Shown here: positions 31,294 to 40,046 of the stretch, in pieces
Layout of the letters: each line of letters begins with the position of its first letter
Position numbering within the stretch: position 1 is the stretch's first letter
Source of the DNA: CAYWBI01 sp964456445
GTDB lineage: Bacteria > Calditrichota > Calditrichia > Calditrichales > J004
DNA: 64,000 bases
Assembly: GCA_964456445.1 (NCBI GenBank)
Contig: CAYWBI010000001.1
Coordinates: 1-64,000 of the forward strand
Direction: 5' to 3'
Position numbers and translations under genes: made by a program
The notes under the pieces: generated by a model
Told to the model about the DNA's origin: nothing
The model's database searches: none
The model's input: only the letters and a program-made list of their open reading frames with translations

Positions 31294-32793
31294 ATGATTT
31301 CTTTGATACTTCCACACTCCCTCTATCAATGGCAAATCATCGGGTATTTTTTGGCGTCATTGATAGCTTTGCTCGCTGGGGCCGAGATCACAGCAAAGAA
31401 ATTAAATCTGCCTCAGGAATTTTCCCGCAAATTCATCCATATCGTCGTGGGGCTTCTAGTTACCGCTTTTTCGGTCAATATCCGAGAAATGCAACCCATC
31501 ACCTTTCTTTCCCTTCTGTTTACATTGATCAATGCCATTGTACTAAAATTTAACCTCATGCCTGCGATGGGCAGCCATCGTAAATCTTATGGTACGGTCT
31601 TTTATCCTTTCACAATTCTTGTTGGGGCCCTCTTATTATGGGATCAACAAAAAATAATATTTCTTTCACTTGTACTTGTTTTGGCCCTTGCGGACGCCAT
31701 CGCCGCCATGGTTGGACAAAAATGGAAAAATTCAACGACAATAATTGTCTTAAAAGATAAAAAAACCATTCCAGGCAGCCTTGCAATGTGGATATCGTCA
31801 TCCCTAATAATTTATATTTTGCTCGTCTGGAATGGGGCCGAAACAAATTACCCACCTGTAATTATCGCGGTTATTGGCGGTTTGTTTATTGCCGTGGCCG
31901 AAATGATATCAGTGAACGGTTCTGATAACATTTCCATCGGTATTGCCACAGCGCTAATCCTTACCGTTTTTATGGATCGTCCCATAATGCTTCAACAACA
32001 ATTTTTATGGGCAGTACTATTTGGATCGATCCTGTGCCTGCTGAGCTACAAACTTCACTTTTTGGAATTGGGCGGTGCTTTGGTGACCTTTGTATTAGCG
32101 GTCGTCATTTTTGGCGTTGGCGGCTGGCAATGGACAATCCCCATACTTACCTTTTTTATTTCCGCCAGCCTTTTGAGCAAGGCAGGAAAACAGAAGAAAA
32201 AAAAGTATGACCTAATGTTTGAAAAAAATTCAAAAAGAGACGGCTTTCAGGTTCTGGCAAATGGCGGCGTAGCGCTGATCCTGGCGACATCTTATTTTTT
32301 TGAACCGACTGATATTTTATTCTTTCTGTATGTCGTTTCCCTTGCAGCGGCGAATGCCGATACATGGGCCACAGAATTGGGTGTTTTTTCCAGATCAACT
32401 CCAAGACTTATCACAACTTTTCAACCGGTTGTCAAAGGAAGGTCGGGGGCAATATCGGCTATGGGAACGATGGGTTCCTTTCTGGGCGCAGCCGTTGTTG
32501 CACTTAGCGCTTTTGTTTTTTTCTGGTCTGAATTAAATTTTATACAGCTTTTTGCGCTTAGCATATCCGGGTTGCTGGCATCGTTTACAGACAGCTTCTT
32601 GGGCGCATCACTTCAAGCACAATACAAAGATACAGATAGCGGCGAATGGACTGAACGTAATATGTCAAATTCCGGCAAGAAAAATGTCCTGATACAGGGG
32701 CGCCAATGGCTGAACAATGACGGGGTAAATTTTATTTCCATCCTAAGCGCACTTATCTTCTATTTAATTATTTCTGCTTTTATAAGAATTTAG
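31294..32793 (+). CDS. Fusion of dolichol/phytol kinase-like domain and DUF92
   Basis: About 499 residues with some 14 membrane segments. The N half (about 1-230) is a CTP-dependent dolichol/phytol-kinase-like domain: FSRKFIHIVVG, ALADAIAAMVGQKW and KTIPGSLAMWISS. The C half (about 250-499) is DUF92: FLELGGALVTFVLAVVIFG, DGFQVLANGGVA, AANADTWATELGVFSRSTPR, VVKGRSGAISAMGTMGSFLG and ASFTDSFLGA. In plants these are VTE5 (phytol kinase) and VTE6 (phytyl-phosphate kinase), acting one after the other. The fused protein would therefore convert an isoprenoid alcohol to the diphosphate. ATG at 31294 is preferred over GTG at 31288; no clear ribosome-binding site distinguishes them. Confidence 0.85.
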   Translation: MISLILPHSLYQWQIIGYFLASLIALLAGAEITAKKLNLPQEFSRKFIHIVVGLLVTAFSVNIREMQPITFLSLLFTLINAIVLKFNLMPAMGSHRKSYGTVFYPFTILVGALLLWDQQKIIFLSLVLVLALADAIAAMVGQKWKNSTTIIVLKDKKTIPGSLAMWISSSLIIYILLVWNGAETNYPPVIIAVIGGLFIAVAEMISVNGSDNISIGIATALILTVFMDRPIMLQQQFLWAVLFGSILCLLSYKLHFLELGGALVTFVLAVVIFGVGGWQWTIPILTFFISASLLSKAGKQKKKKYDLMFEKNSKRDGFQVLANGGVALILATSYFFEPTDILFFLYVVSLAAANADTWATELGVFSRSTPRLITTFQPVVKGRSGAISAMGTMGSFLGAAVVALSAFVFFWSELNFIQLFALSISGLLASFTDSFLGASLQAQYKDTDSGEWTERNMSNSGKKNVLIQGRQWLNNDGVNFISILSALIFYLIISAFIRI

Positions 32794-32977
32794 ATTCGGA
32801 CCTGAGCATGTTTTAGTGAAGCTGTACGCCATACCGCCTTATCCCAGGATAGAAGCACAATGTGAACAACCACAACACACTTGATAAAAATCACGTATAT
32901 TTCTAACTTAAAAAATATTTTCCGGGCAAAAAGAAAAATAAATCAAATAATATTTAATTCGTTTAAAAGGACGGACA

Positions 32978-35605
32978 ATGGGATACCCCTTCACAAAAAT
33001 CGAGAAAAAGTGGCAGTCAAAATGGCTGGAACAGCATACCTTTTCCACCCCCGAAAACGTAGATACAAAAAAACCTAAATTTTATGTTTTGGATATGTTC
33101 CCTTATCCAAGCGGCGCCGGTTTGCATGTTGGGCACCCGGAAGGCTACACTGCAACGGATATTGTTGCCCGCTATAAACGCTTAAAAGGTTTTAATGTTA
33201 TGCACCCGATGGGCTGGGACGCCTTTGGATTACCTGCCGAGCAATATGCAATCGAAACCGGGACGCATCCCAGGGTAACAACCGCTAAGAACATTAATCA
33301 TTTCCGTCATCAGTTACAGGCCATCGGCTTTTCATACGATTGGGACAGGGAAGTGGATACAACGGACCCCAATTATTTCAAATGGACACAATGGATTTTT
33401 ATCCAACTTTATAAAAAAGGATTGGCTTATCTTGCGGATGTCCCGGTCAATTGGTGCCCGGCCTTAGGTACTGTTCTGGCCAATGAAGAAGTGATTAATG
33501 GCAAGAGCGAACGTGGCAGTCACCCGGTTTATCGCCGTCCGATGCGTCAATGGATGCTAAGAATTACAGCTTATGCCGATCGCCTTTTGGAAGACCTGGA
33601 AGGATTGGACTGGCCCGAGAGTACAAAGGAAATGCAACGCAACTGGATAGGAAAATCCGAAGGGGCCGAAGTAAACTTTAAGCTGGATGGCCACGATGAA
33701 GAAATTGTAGTCTTTACAACGCGCCCCGATACACTCTTTGGGGCAACTTATATGGCCCTGGCGCCGGAACATCCGCTTGTTGATAAAATAACCATAGCCG
33801 CGCAAAAAGGTCTGGTAAAAAAATACCAGGCAGAAGCCTCACGAAAAAGCGATTTGGAACGAACTGAAATGTCCAAAGACAAATCCGGGGTGTTCACTGG
33901 GGCATACGCAATAAATCCCGTAAACAATAAAAAAATCCCTGTATGGATTGCAGATTATGTATTGATCAGTTATGGTTTTGGCGCCATCATGGCTGTCCCG
34001 GCGCAGGATGAACGCGACTATGAATTTGCTGAAATATTTGATTTGCCCATAATACGGACGGTTCAACCACCGGCCGGGTTTTCAGGTAAGGCCTATACCG
34101 CCGATGGCCCGGCGATAAACAGCGACTTTTTAAATGGGTTGGGCGTTCAGGATGCCAAACAAAAGATGATTGAATATTTAGAAGAAAAAGGTATTGGCAA
34201 AAGAAAAATAAATTATAAATTACGCGATTGGTTGTTCAGCCGCCAAAGATATTGGGGGGAACCGTTTCCGATTTTGCATGATCCGGAAAGCGGTGAGACC
34301 TTTGCGGTTGATACGGATGATCTTCCGGTTACTCTGCCTGAAATGGATGATTTTAAACCACAGCCGCTGGAAAGCGAAGATGATTTGCCAAAACCACCCT
34401 TGTCACGGGCGCCCGATTCATGGAAATTTGTTGAACGCAACGGTAAAATCTATATCCGGGAATTTAATACCATGCCCCAATGGGCCGGGTCCTGCTGGTA
34501 TTATTTGCGTTATATTGACCCCGGTAACAAACAGAAATTAATTTCAGCTGAAAAAGAAAAATATTGGCTGCCTGTGGATTTATATGTAGGCGGGGCAGAG
34601 CACTCGGTATTGCATTTATTATATGCCCGGTTTTGGCACAAGGTGCTTTTTGATATAGGTGTTGTATCAACAAAGGAGCCTTTTCAAAAACTGGTACACC
34701 AGGGTATGATACTCGGCGAGGCTGAATATACAAGCTATATCGATAAAGATGGAAAATATTACTCCAATTCACAACTTGCGCATATAAATGCTGATGACAG
34801 GGTACGGATAGGCCTCCATCCTATAGCTATACCCGAAGATAAGGTTGAAAGCTCTGATGGTAATGTTTTTTTGAAAAACAACCCGGATATCCGGCTTGAT
34901 GTACGTTCATTTAAAATGAGTAAAAGCCGGGGCAACGTTATCAATCCGGATGATATTATAAAACGTTATGGAGCGGATTCCCTGCGATTGTACGAAATGT
35001 TTATGGGACCACTGGAAGCAATGAAGCCGTGGAGCATGACCGGGGTTGATGGTGTCCATCGCTTTTTAAACCGGCTTTGGCGTTTGGTGATGGATGATGA
35101 TACCGGGGAAGTTCACTCCCGGATCAGTAACGGGGTTGCAGATGTCGGGCAATTAAAAATTTTGCACAAAGCAATAAAAAAAGTAACGGAAGACATTGAA
35201 GCCATGCGTTTTAACACGGCCATTTCAGCTATGATGATTTTTGTTAACGAAGCATACAAATGGAAAAAAGTGCCCAGAGAAATAATCGATATATTTTTAA
35301 CGATAGTTAATCCCTTTGCGCCTCATATAGCGGAAGAACTTTGGGCGAGTATTGGCCATGCTGACGAAATATCATCACAGGTTTGGCCAACACATAATGA
35401 CGCTTACCTACAGGAACAATTGATTGAATGTGTTATACAGATCAATGGAAAAATACGGGATAAGATGAAAGTGGATGTGAACATGGATAAAAATTCCATT
35501 GAAGCATTGGCATTAAAATATGGCCGGATTCCCGAACTGATTAAAACAAAAGCAATAAAAAAGATTATTGTCATTCCTGGAAGACTGGTGAATATTGTTG
35601 TCTGA
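32978..35605 (+). CDS. leuS: Leucyl-tRNA synthetase
   Basis: LeuRS charges tRNA-Leu and edits norvaline/isoleucine errors. The 875-residue bacterial-type protein has MFPYPSGAGLHVGHPEGYTA with the HIGH motif as HVGH, the WDAFGLPAEQYA segment, the CP1 editing domain with TTRPDTLFGATYMALAPEHP, the FKMSKSRGNVINPDDII KMSKS loop near residue 650, the anticodon domain after about 710 and a C-terminal tail. ATG at 32978 is preceded by AAAAGGACGG. A strong terminator follows 27 bases after its stop. Confidence 0.97.
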   Translation: MGYPFTKIEKKWQSKWLEQHTFSTPENVDTKKPKFYVLDMFPYPSGAGLHVGHPEGYTATDIVARYKRLKGFNVMHPMGWDAFGLPAEQYAIETGTHPRVTTAKNINHFRHQLQAIGFSYDWDREVDTTDPNYFKWTQWIFIQLYKKGLAYLADVPVNWCPALGTVLANEEVINGKSERGSHPVYRRPMRQWMLRITAYADRLLEDLEGLDWPESTKEMQRNWIGKSEGAEVNFKLDGHDEEIVVFTTRPDTLFGATYMALAPEHPLVDKITIAAQKGLVKKYQAEASRKSDLERTEMSKDKSGVFTGAYAINPVNNKKIPVWIADYVLISYGFGAIMAVPAQDERDYEFAEIFDLPIIRTVQPPAGFSGKAYTADGPAINSDFLNGLGVQDAKQKMIEYLEEKGIGKRKINYKLRDWLFSRQRYWGEPFPILHDPESGETFAVDTDDLPVTLPEMDDFKPQPLESEDDLPKPPLSRAPDSWKFVERNGKIYIREFNTMPQWAGSCWYYLRYIDPGNKQKLISAEKEKYWLPVDLYVGGAEHSVLHLLYARFWHKVLFDIGVVSTKEPFQKLVHQGMILGEAEYTSYIDKDGKYYSNSQLAHINADDRVRIGLHPIAIPEDKVESSDGNVFLKNNPDIRLDVRSFKMSKSRGNVINPDDIIKRYGADSLRLYEMFMGPLEAMKPWSMTGVDGVHRFLNRLWRLVMDDDTGEVHSRISNGVADVGQLKILHKAIKKVTEDIEAMRFNTAISAMMIFVNEAYKWKKVPREIIDIFLTIVNPFAPHIAEELWASIGHADEISSQVWPTHNDAYLQEQLIECVIQINGKIRDKMKVDVNMDKNSIEALALKYGRIPELIKTKAIKKIIVIPGRLVNIVV

Positions 35606-35632
35606 TAATTAATTCTTTAACCGTCGTTTTAT

Positions 35633-35662
35633 AAGCCTATGAGAAATCATAGGCTTTTTTTT
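35633..35662 (+). terminator. Rho-independent terminator after leuS
   Basis: A perfect 10-base stem, AAGCCTATGA with TCATAGGCTT, is closed by a GAAA tetraloop and followed by a run of eight T. It ends the leuS transcript. Confidence 0.93.
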
Positions 35663-35924
35663 GTCCCATATTTTATTCATATCCGGCATTGGGGCAGTTT
35701 TAAACATATCATTCGTTGTCAACCGGCAATGATATCCTGAAATTTAAATTCGGCAAAAACCATGCGCAAATAAAAGCTAAAGAAACAGCCCAACCATCAA
35801 CATGTTTCCACCATATTGTTATATAATATATATTATGTAAACTAATACATGTCAAAATGTTGAAAAGTGTGCCATCTGATTTTACTGGCAGCCGCTCCTG
35901 TCCCCTGCTGAGATTATTTATGGA
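35663..35924. other. Non-coding stretch between leuS terminator and next promoter
   Basis: No gene-like frame, repeat or stem of note was seen in this A/T-rich piece. It separates the leuS terminator from the promoter of the small gene at 36032. Confidence 0.5.
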
Positions 35925-35953
35925 TTGACCAAAAATTGAAATATTATTATATT
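35925..35953 (+). promoter_or_regulatory. Near-consensus promoter for small gene
   Basis: TTGACC at 35925-35930 and TATATT at 35948-35953 are exactly 17 bases apart. Transcription from here would give a leader of about 70 bases containing the hairpin at 35969-35991, then the 68-codon gene at 36032. Confidence 0.72.
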
Positions 35954-35968
35954 TGTAAGAAAAACTAT

Positions 35969-35991
35969 CCGGAGTGATTAAGAACCTCCGG
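35969..35991 (+). other. Leader hairpin
   Basis: CCGGAG pairs with CTCCGG around an 11-base loop in the 5' leader of the small gene at 36032. It has no T-run after it, so it is not a terminator; a role in RNA stability or protein binding is possible. Confidence 0.4.
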
Positions 35992-36031
35992 TAAACGCAG
36001 GTTTATTTATTGTTAAATAGGGAAAAATAAT

Positions 36032-36238
36032 ATGGACAGAGAATCGCTCGCCGTGGAATTTGTAAAAATATATTTTAATGCCCACCCGGAATCTTTACCG
36101 GATGATCCGAATAAAGCTTTTGATAAAATCCAGGAACTGCATAAAAAATATAAATCCAGCCTGATAGGACAGCTAAAAGAAAAGTCCGAACGTTTTGTGG
36201 ATAATTATTTTGATGACAAAGGAAAAAAATATTTATAA
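36032..36238 (+). CDS. Small hypothetical protein
   Basis: The 68-residue protein is charged and probably helical: MDRESLAVEFVKIYF, AHPESLPDDPNKAFDKIQ and ELHKKYKSSLIGQLKEK. I do not recognise the family. There is no signal peptide or membrane segment and no cysteine. It is likely real: a near-consensus promoter lies about 80 bases upstream, GGGAAAA precedes the start by about 7 bases, and its codon use looks like that of its neighbours. It faces the minus-strand EamA gene tail to tail 23 bases on. The pattern of alternating acidic and basic residues is compatible with a small cytoplasmic binding protein, nothing firmer. Confidence 0.65.
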   Translation: MDRESLAVEFVKIYFNAHPESLPDDPNKAFDKIQELHKKYKSSLIGQLKEKSERFVDNYFDDKGKKYL

Positions 36239-36261
36239 AACATGATGAAAATTCATCAACT

Positions 36262-37131
36262 CTAATCCGGGAGACTCAGGGCATAAATACCGGCCAGTAT
36301 AACAAGTGTCCCGGAAATGGTGCTTGCATAATTTTTTTCCTTAAAATATATAAACCCTATGAGCGTACTTACCAACACCCCTGCCCTCTTTATGGCAATA
36401 ACCGAAGTAACCGATGTAAGGGTGATTGCTGTGTATTGTGTATAGGCCATCAACGCTGTGGTAAATGCAAGCATGATGAGAACGGTATAGGGCCGTTTCC
36501 TAAATTGAGCCGTTGCCGATTTTATAAAAACCTTTCTACCTTTAAATTTTAGCAAGAAATACAAGCCCAGTAAAAGATGGATAAGGAAGGCATACGTAAA
36601 AACAGAACTGTTGCTTACGGCAATTTTTTCAAATGCAGCGCTTATACTCCAGAGAAAAGAAACGGCCAATGCCATTAAAACACCATGTATGGAACCTGGT
36701 TTTATATTTGTGTCTTTCTTTAAAATGGGAATTTGAATAAGAACACATCCGGTTATTATAACTATAATGGCAAATGCCCGGTTCAGGGTTATAACCTCTC
36801 CTAAAATTAACCAACCACTTATAAATAAAAACAAAGGTGTCAGGCTTAGGAAGGGTGCAACAATAGACAATGGCGTCACCTGCAAGGCCATTGTCAGCCA
36901 TTTAAAGGCAAATATATTTACTATAAACGATATTAATAAGGCGATTAAGAATGTCTGTAGAGATATAATCTGGAAGGTGTAAATAAATTTTGGAAGAAGA
37001 ATAAGCGCCGCGCCTAAAAAAAGTGTGGACAGGCTGATCTCTTTTGGGAAATATTTCGATGCGTATTTTAAAAAGCTGGTCTGGAGGCCGAACGCAATAC
37101 CTGTAATTATCGAAAAATAAATCCAGTTCAA
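36262..37131 (-). CDS. EamA/DMT-family transporter
   Basis: The 289-residue protein has about ten hydrophobic segments in two homologous halves, the hallmark of the drug/metabolite transporter (EamA) family: IFSIITG-type start (IYFSIITGIAFGLQTSFLK), the half-end LIQIPILKK near residue 135, and FEKIAVSNSSVFTYAFLIHL in the second half. It probably exports a small metabolite or amino acid; the substrate cannot be read from the sequence. It is the last gene of the csrA-side minus-strand series, starting 21 bases downstream of csrA. Confidence 0.83.
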   Translation of the reverse strand: MNWIYFSIITGIAFGLQTSFLKYASKYFPKEISLSTLFLGAALILLPKFIYTFQIISLQTFLIALLISFIVNIFAFKWLTMALQVTPLSIVAPFLSLTPLFLFISGWLILGEVITLNRAFAIIVIITGCVLIQIPILKKDTNIKPGSIHGVLMALAVSFLWSISAAFEKIAVSNSSVFTYAFLIHLLLGLYFLLKFKGRKVFIKSATAQFRKRPYTVLIMLAFTTALMAYTQYTAITLTSVTSVIAIKRAGVLVSTLIGFIYFKEKNYASTISGTLVILAGIYALSLPD

Positions 37132-37152
37132 GATAAAATTTTTGGTGTGTTC

Positions 37153-37362
37153 TTAGTCGCTAACCTTTTTGCTTGCCGCTGCCCGTTGCTCATCAAATGA
37201 AACCTTTTTTATTTTTTTGTATAATTCTTCTCTATAAATTTCAATATTTCTAGGGGCTTCAATTCCTAATTTTACTTGATTACCATCTATTTCAACTACG
37301 ATAATTTTAATATCATCGTTTATGGTTATCGCTTCTCCAAGCCTCCGTGTAAGAACCAGCAT
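37153..37362 (-). CDS. csrA: Carbon storage regulator CsrA
   Basis: CsrA is a homodimeric RNA-binding protein that represses or stabilises mRNAs by binding GGA in hairpin loops. The 69-residue product has MLVLTRRLGEAITINDDIKI, VVEIDGNQVKLGIEAPRNIE and IYREELYKKI, the full core with the C-terminal RNA-binding arginine region. A GGAGG ribosome-binding site sits 9 bases upstream of the start. It lies between the enoyl-CoA hydratase and the EamA transporter, away from any flagellar genes, its usual neighbours in many bacteria. Confidence 0.96.
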   Translation of the reverse strand: MLVLTRRLGEAITINDDIKIIVVEIDGNQVKLGIEAPRNIEIYREELYKKIKKVSFDEQRAAASKKVSD

Positions 37363-37378
37363 AATTTCAGGCCTCCAA

Positions 37379-38167
37379 TTAATTTTTTATCCAGTTAGGT
37401 TTTCGCTTTTCAATAAAGGCATTAACACCTTCCTTGAATTCAGGTGTTTCCCTTATGTGTGCATTTAATTCAGCTAAATTTTCTAAATCTTCCGATATTT
37501 TATGTCCATTGAAATTTGCAAGAACTTCCTTACTGATTTTCATGGCCATGGCAGAATTCTGCTGCAATTTTTGAACTAAATCCGTTGATTCTTTTTTTAA
37601 GGAACTACAGTCACATACTATATTGATCAGCCCCATATTCTTCGCATCTTGAGCGCTAACAATACGGCCCGTTAACATAAGGTCGCGGGCGTTCCGTTCG
37701 CCTATTTGACGGATGAGATAACCCGAAACGATAGCAGCAACAAAACCGATTTTAACCTCCGGGTATCCAAAGATCGCTTTTTCGCTTGCCAAAACAAAAT
37801 CACAAACCGATGCTAAGCCACATCCCCCCGCAAGCGCCGGGCCGTCAACAACGGCAACGGTAGGTTTAGGACAATGATATATCCGTGAAAACATTTCAGC
37901 GAGATTTCTGGAATCTGCCAGGTTTTCATCAAAAGAGTTTGAACGTAAATTTTTCATGTGCCCGATATCAGCCCCGCTGCAAAAAGCTTTTCCCGAACCG
38001 GATATGGTAATAGTTTTTATTGACGCATCTTTTTCTAATGCATCAAATGCTGATTTTATTTCATTGACCATAAATGTATTTAGGGCATTGCGCACCTCGG
38101 GCCTGTTAAGCCGGATATCTGCGTGATTATCCTCTACCCTGACGATAATTGTTCTATAGTCGCTCAT
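37379..38167 (-). CDS. Enoyl-CoA hydratase/isomerase family protein
   Basis: The 262-residue crotonase has the N-terminal ADIRLNRPEVRNALNTFMVN, the oxyanion-hole segments SGSGKAFCSGADIGHM and VVDGPALAGGCGLASVCDF, and IFGYPEVKIGFVAAIVSGYL. The catalytic glutamate position reads YPEVKIG. Crotonases hydrate or isomerise enoyl-CoA esters. It overlaps the acyl-CoA carboxylase beta gene by 4 bases (ATGA), which points to methylglutaconyl-CoA hydratase in leucine breakdown; a general beta-oxidation hydratase is the other option. Confidence 0.85.
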   Translation of the reverse strand: MSDYRTIIVRVEDNHADIRLNRPEVRNALNTFMVNEIKSAFDALEKDASIKTITISGSGKAFCSGADIGHMKNLRSNSFDENLADSRNLAEMFSRIYHCPKPTVAVVDGPALAGGCGLASVCDFVLASEKAIFGYPEVKIGFVAAIVSGYLIRQIGERNARDLMLTGRIVSAQDAKNMGLINIVCDCSSLKKESTDLVQKLQQNSAMAMKISKEVLANFNGHKISEDLENLAELNAHIRETPEFKEGVNAFIEKRKPNWIKN

Positions 38168-39840
38168 GTTTGCAAAACACCGGGGTTAAATTGTTTACTC
38201 TTAATTTCCGGATTTTTGACCACAGCCATTAAAGAAACAATTAATTTCTCACGGGTTTCTTCGGGGAGAATAATTTCATCCACCCATAGGCGTGCGGCTG
38301 CATAGCGGGCATCACTTTGATGCTCGTATGTTGATTTTATGGATTCGAACAATTCCTTTTTATCAGCTTCGTTAAGGGATTTACCGGATTTTTCCAATTG
38401 GTGGATTTTAATGCTTAACAGGGTATTGGCAGCCTGGTTTCCCCCCATGACGGCATATTTAGCATTGGGCCAGGCAAAGATAAAATTGGGAGCGTATGCC
38501 TTGCCACACATGGCATAATTTCCGGCGCCAAAACTGCCGCCGATAATTAATGAAATTTTTGGCACAATGGAGTTGGAAACGACATTTACCAATTTTGCCC
38601 CGGCTTTAATAATACCGCTATATTCTGCATCCCGTCCAACCATAAATCCATTTACATCGTGAATAAAAAGCAAAGGTATTTTGTTCTGATTACAATCCAT
38701 GATAAAACGGGCTGCCTTATCGGCACTTTCACTATAGATAACGCCACCAAATTTTGGCGGTGAACCCTTTTTTATTATGTGTTTTTTTTGATTGGCAACA
38801 ATCCCCACGGGATATCCACCAATGTGTGCATAACCGCAGACAAGGGTTTTGCCATAGTCTTTTTTATAGGCAATAAATTTGCTGTCGTCCACAATGCGTG
38901 CCAGAACCTCATGGATATCATATTCCTTGTTACCTTCAACAGAAAGGTATTGATGCAGAGCCGATACCGTATAGGACGGTTTAATTGCCTTCTGTGGAAT
39001 GATGCCGGAATCATCGTGTACCCCCATTTGCTTTATAAAATCCCGGATATGATTTAAGGCGGCCACATCGTCCTTCTCTTTAAAATCAATTGTGCCACTC
39101 ATTTCCGCATGCATTTTCGCTCCGCCCAAATCTTCAGCTGAAATCACCTGCCCTATCGCAGCCTTTACCAATGCCGGTCCGGCCAGAAAAAGTCCACTGC
39201 CTTCGGTCATCAATATTTTATCTGTCATAACAGGTAAATATGCCCCGCCGGCCACACACATCCCCATAATGGCTGTTATTTGTGGGATGCCCTTTGCTGA
39301 GATACGTGCATTAAGATAGAAGACACGTCCAAAGTCATCGGTGTCAGGAAAAACATCTTCCTGTAATGGAAGAAAAATACCGGCGGAATCCACAAGATAA
39401 ATGGTTGGTATATGATTTTCCAGGGCGATAGTTTGAGCCCGAATCACTTTTTTTGCTGTCATCGGGAAGAAGGAGCCAGCCTTTACCGTAGCGTCATTGG
39501 CAATGATCATACAAAGTTTGGACTCAATGTAACCAAGCCCGGTTATCACTCCGGCACATGGCGCCCCACCCCACTCTGCATACATTTCAAAAGCCGCATA
39601 AGTCGCTAATTCATGAAATTTTGACCCGCTATCTACAAGTAAGTGGATACGTTCCCGGGCAGTTAGACGATTCTTATTGTGTTGTTTTAAAATATTATCC
39701 GTACCACCACCAAGCTGAATAGAGCTGCGTTCATCCTGAATATTTTTATTGAGCTTCAACCAGGCAGCTTCATTTTGTTTGCTTTGGTCGGAAGTATTCG
39801 GAATATGGCTAATAATTTTATCGTTGGATTGGCCGGCCAA
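38164..39840 (-). CDS. Acyl-CoA carboxylase beta subunit (methylcrotonyl-CoA type)
   Basis: The 558-residue carboxyltransferase subunit transfers CO2 from biotin to an acyl-CoA. It has NRLTARERIHLLVDSGSKF, VANDATVKAGSFFP-like IANDATVKAGSFFPMTAKK, IYLVDSAGIFLPLQEDVFP, VAGGAYLPVMTDKILM and ISAEDLGGAKMH, followed by the second half with GFMVGRDAEYSGIIKAGAKL and GGSFGAGNYAMCG. The sequence is closest in my memory to MccB/geranyl-CoA types. The start is TTG at 39840 after GGAGG. The biotin-carrying alpha subunit is not in the window. Pairing with the crotonase supports leucine/isovalerate degradation. Confidence 0.86.
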   Translation of the reverse strand: MAGQSNDKIISHIPNTSDQSKQNEAAWLKLNKNIQDERSSIQLGGGTDNILKQHNKNRLTARERIHLLVDSGSKFHELATYAAFEMYAEWGGAPCAGVITGLGYIESKLCMIIANDATVKAGSFFPMTAKKVIRAQTIALENHIPTIYLVDSAGIFLPLQEDVFPDTDDFGRVFYLNARISAKGIPQITAIMGMCVAGGAYLPVMTDKILMTEGSGLFLAGPALVKAAIGQVISAEDLGGAKMHAEMSGTIDFKEKDDVAALNHIRDFIKQMGVHDDSGIIPQKAIKPSYTVSALHQYLSVEGNKEYDIHEVLARIVDDSKFIAYKKDYGKTLVCGYAHIGGYPVGIVANQKKHIIKKGSPPKFGGVIYSESADKAARFIMDCNQNKIPLLFIHDVNGFMVGRDAEYSGIIKAGAKLVNVVSNSIVPKISLIIGGSFGAGNYAMCGKAYAPNFIFAWPNAKYAVMGGNQAANTLLSIKIHQLEKSGKSLNEADKKELFESIKSTYEHQSDARYAAARLWVDEIILPEETREKLIVSLMAVVKNPEIKSKQFNPGVLQT

Positions 39841-40046
39841 TTTTCCTCCATGTTGGCTAAGCGAAATCTTTTGAATGGAATGTATCTATTGCTCAGTCGT
39901 CGTTAGGTTAAACGGCATAATATACAAAAGAAATACAGAACTATTTTCAATTATTTTTAATTTGTGACGGTCGTCAATTTTTCGCTCTCAATAAACTTGA
40001 TGGGAATATAAGATAATTCACCACTAAATCAAGGAAAAATACGTAT

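Noticed and set aside
36243..36258. TGATGA/TCATCA hairpin between the small gene and the EamA gene
   Set aside because: A 6-base stem without a T-run on either strand is too weak to call a terminator.
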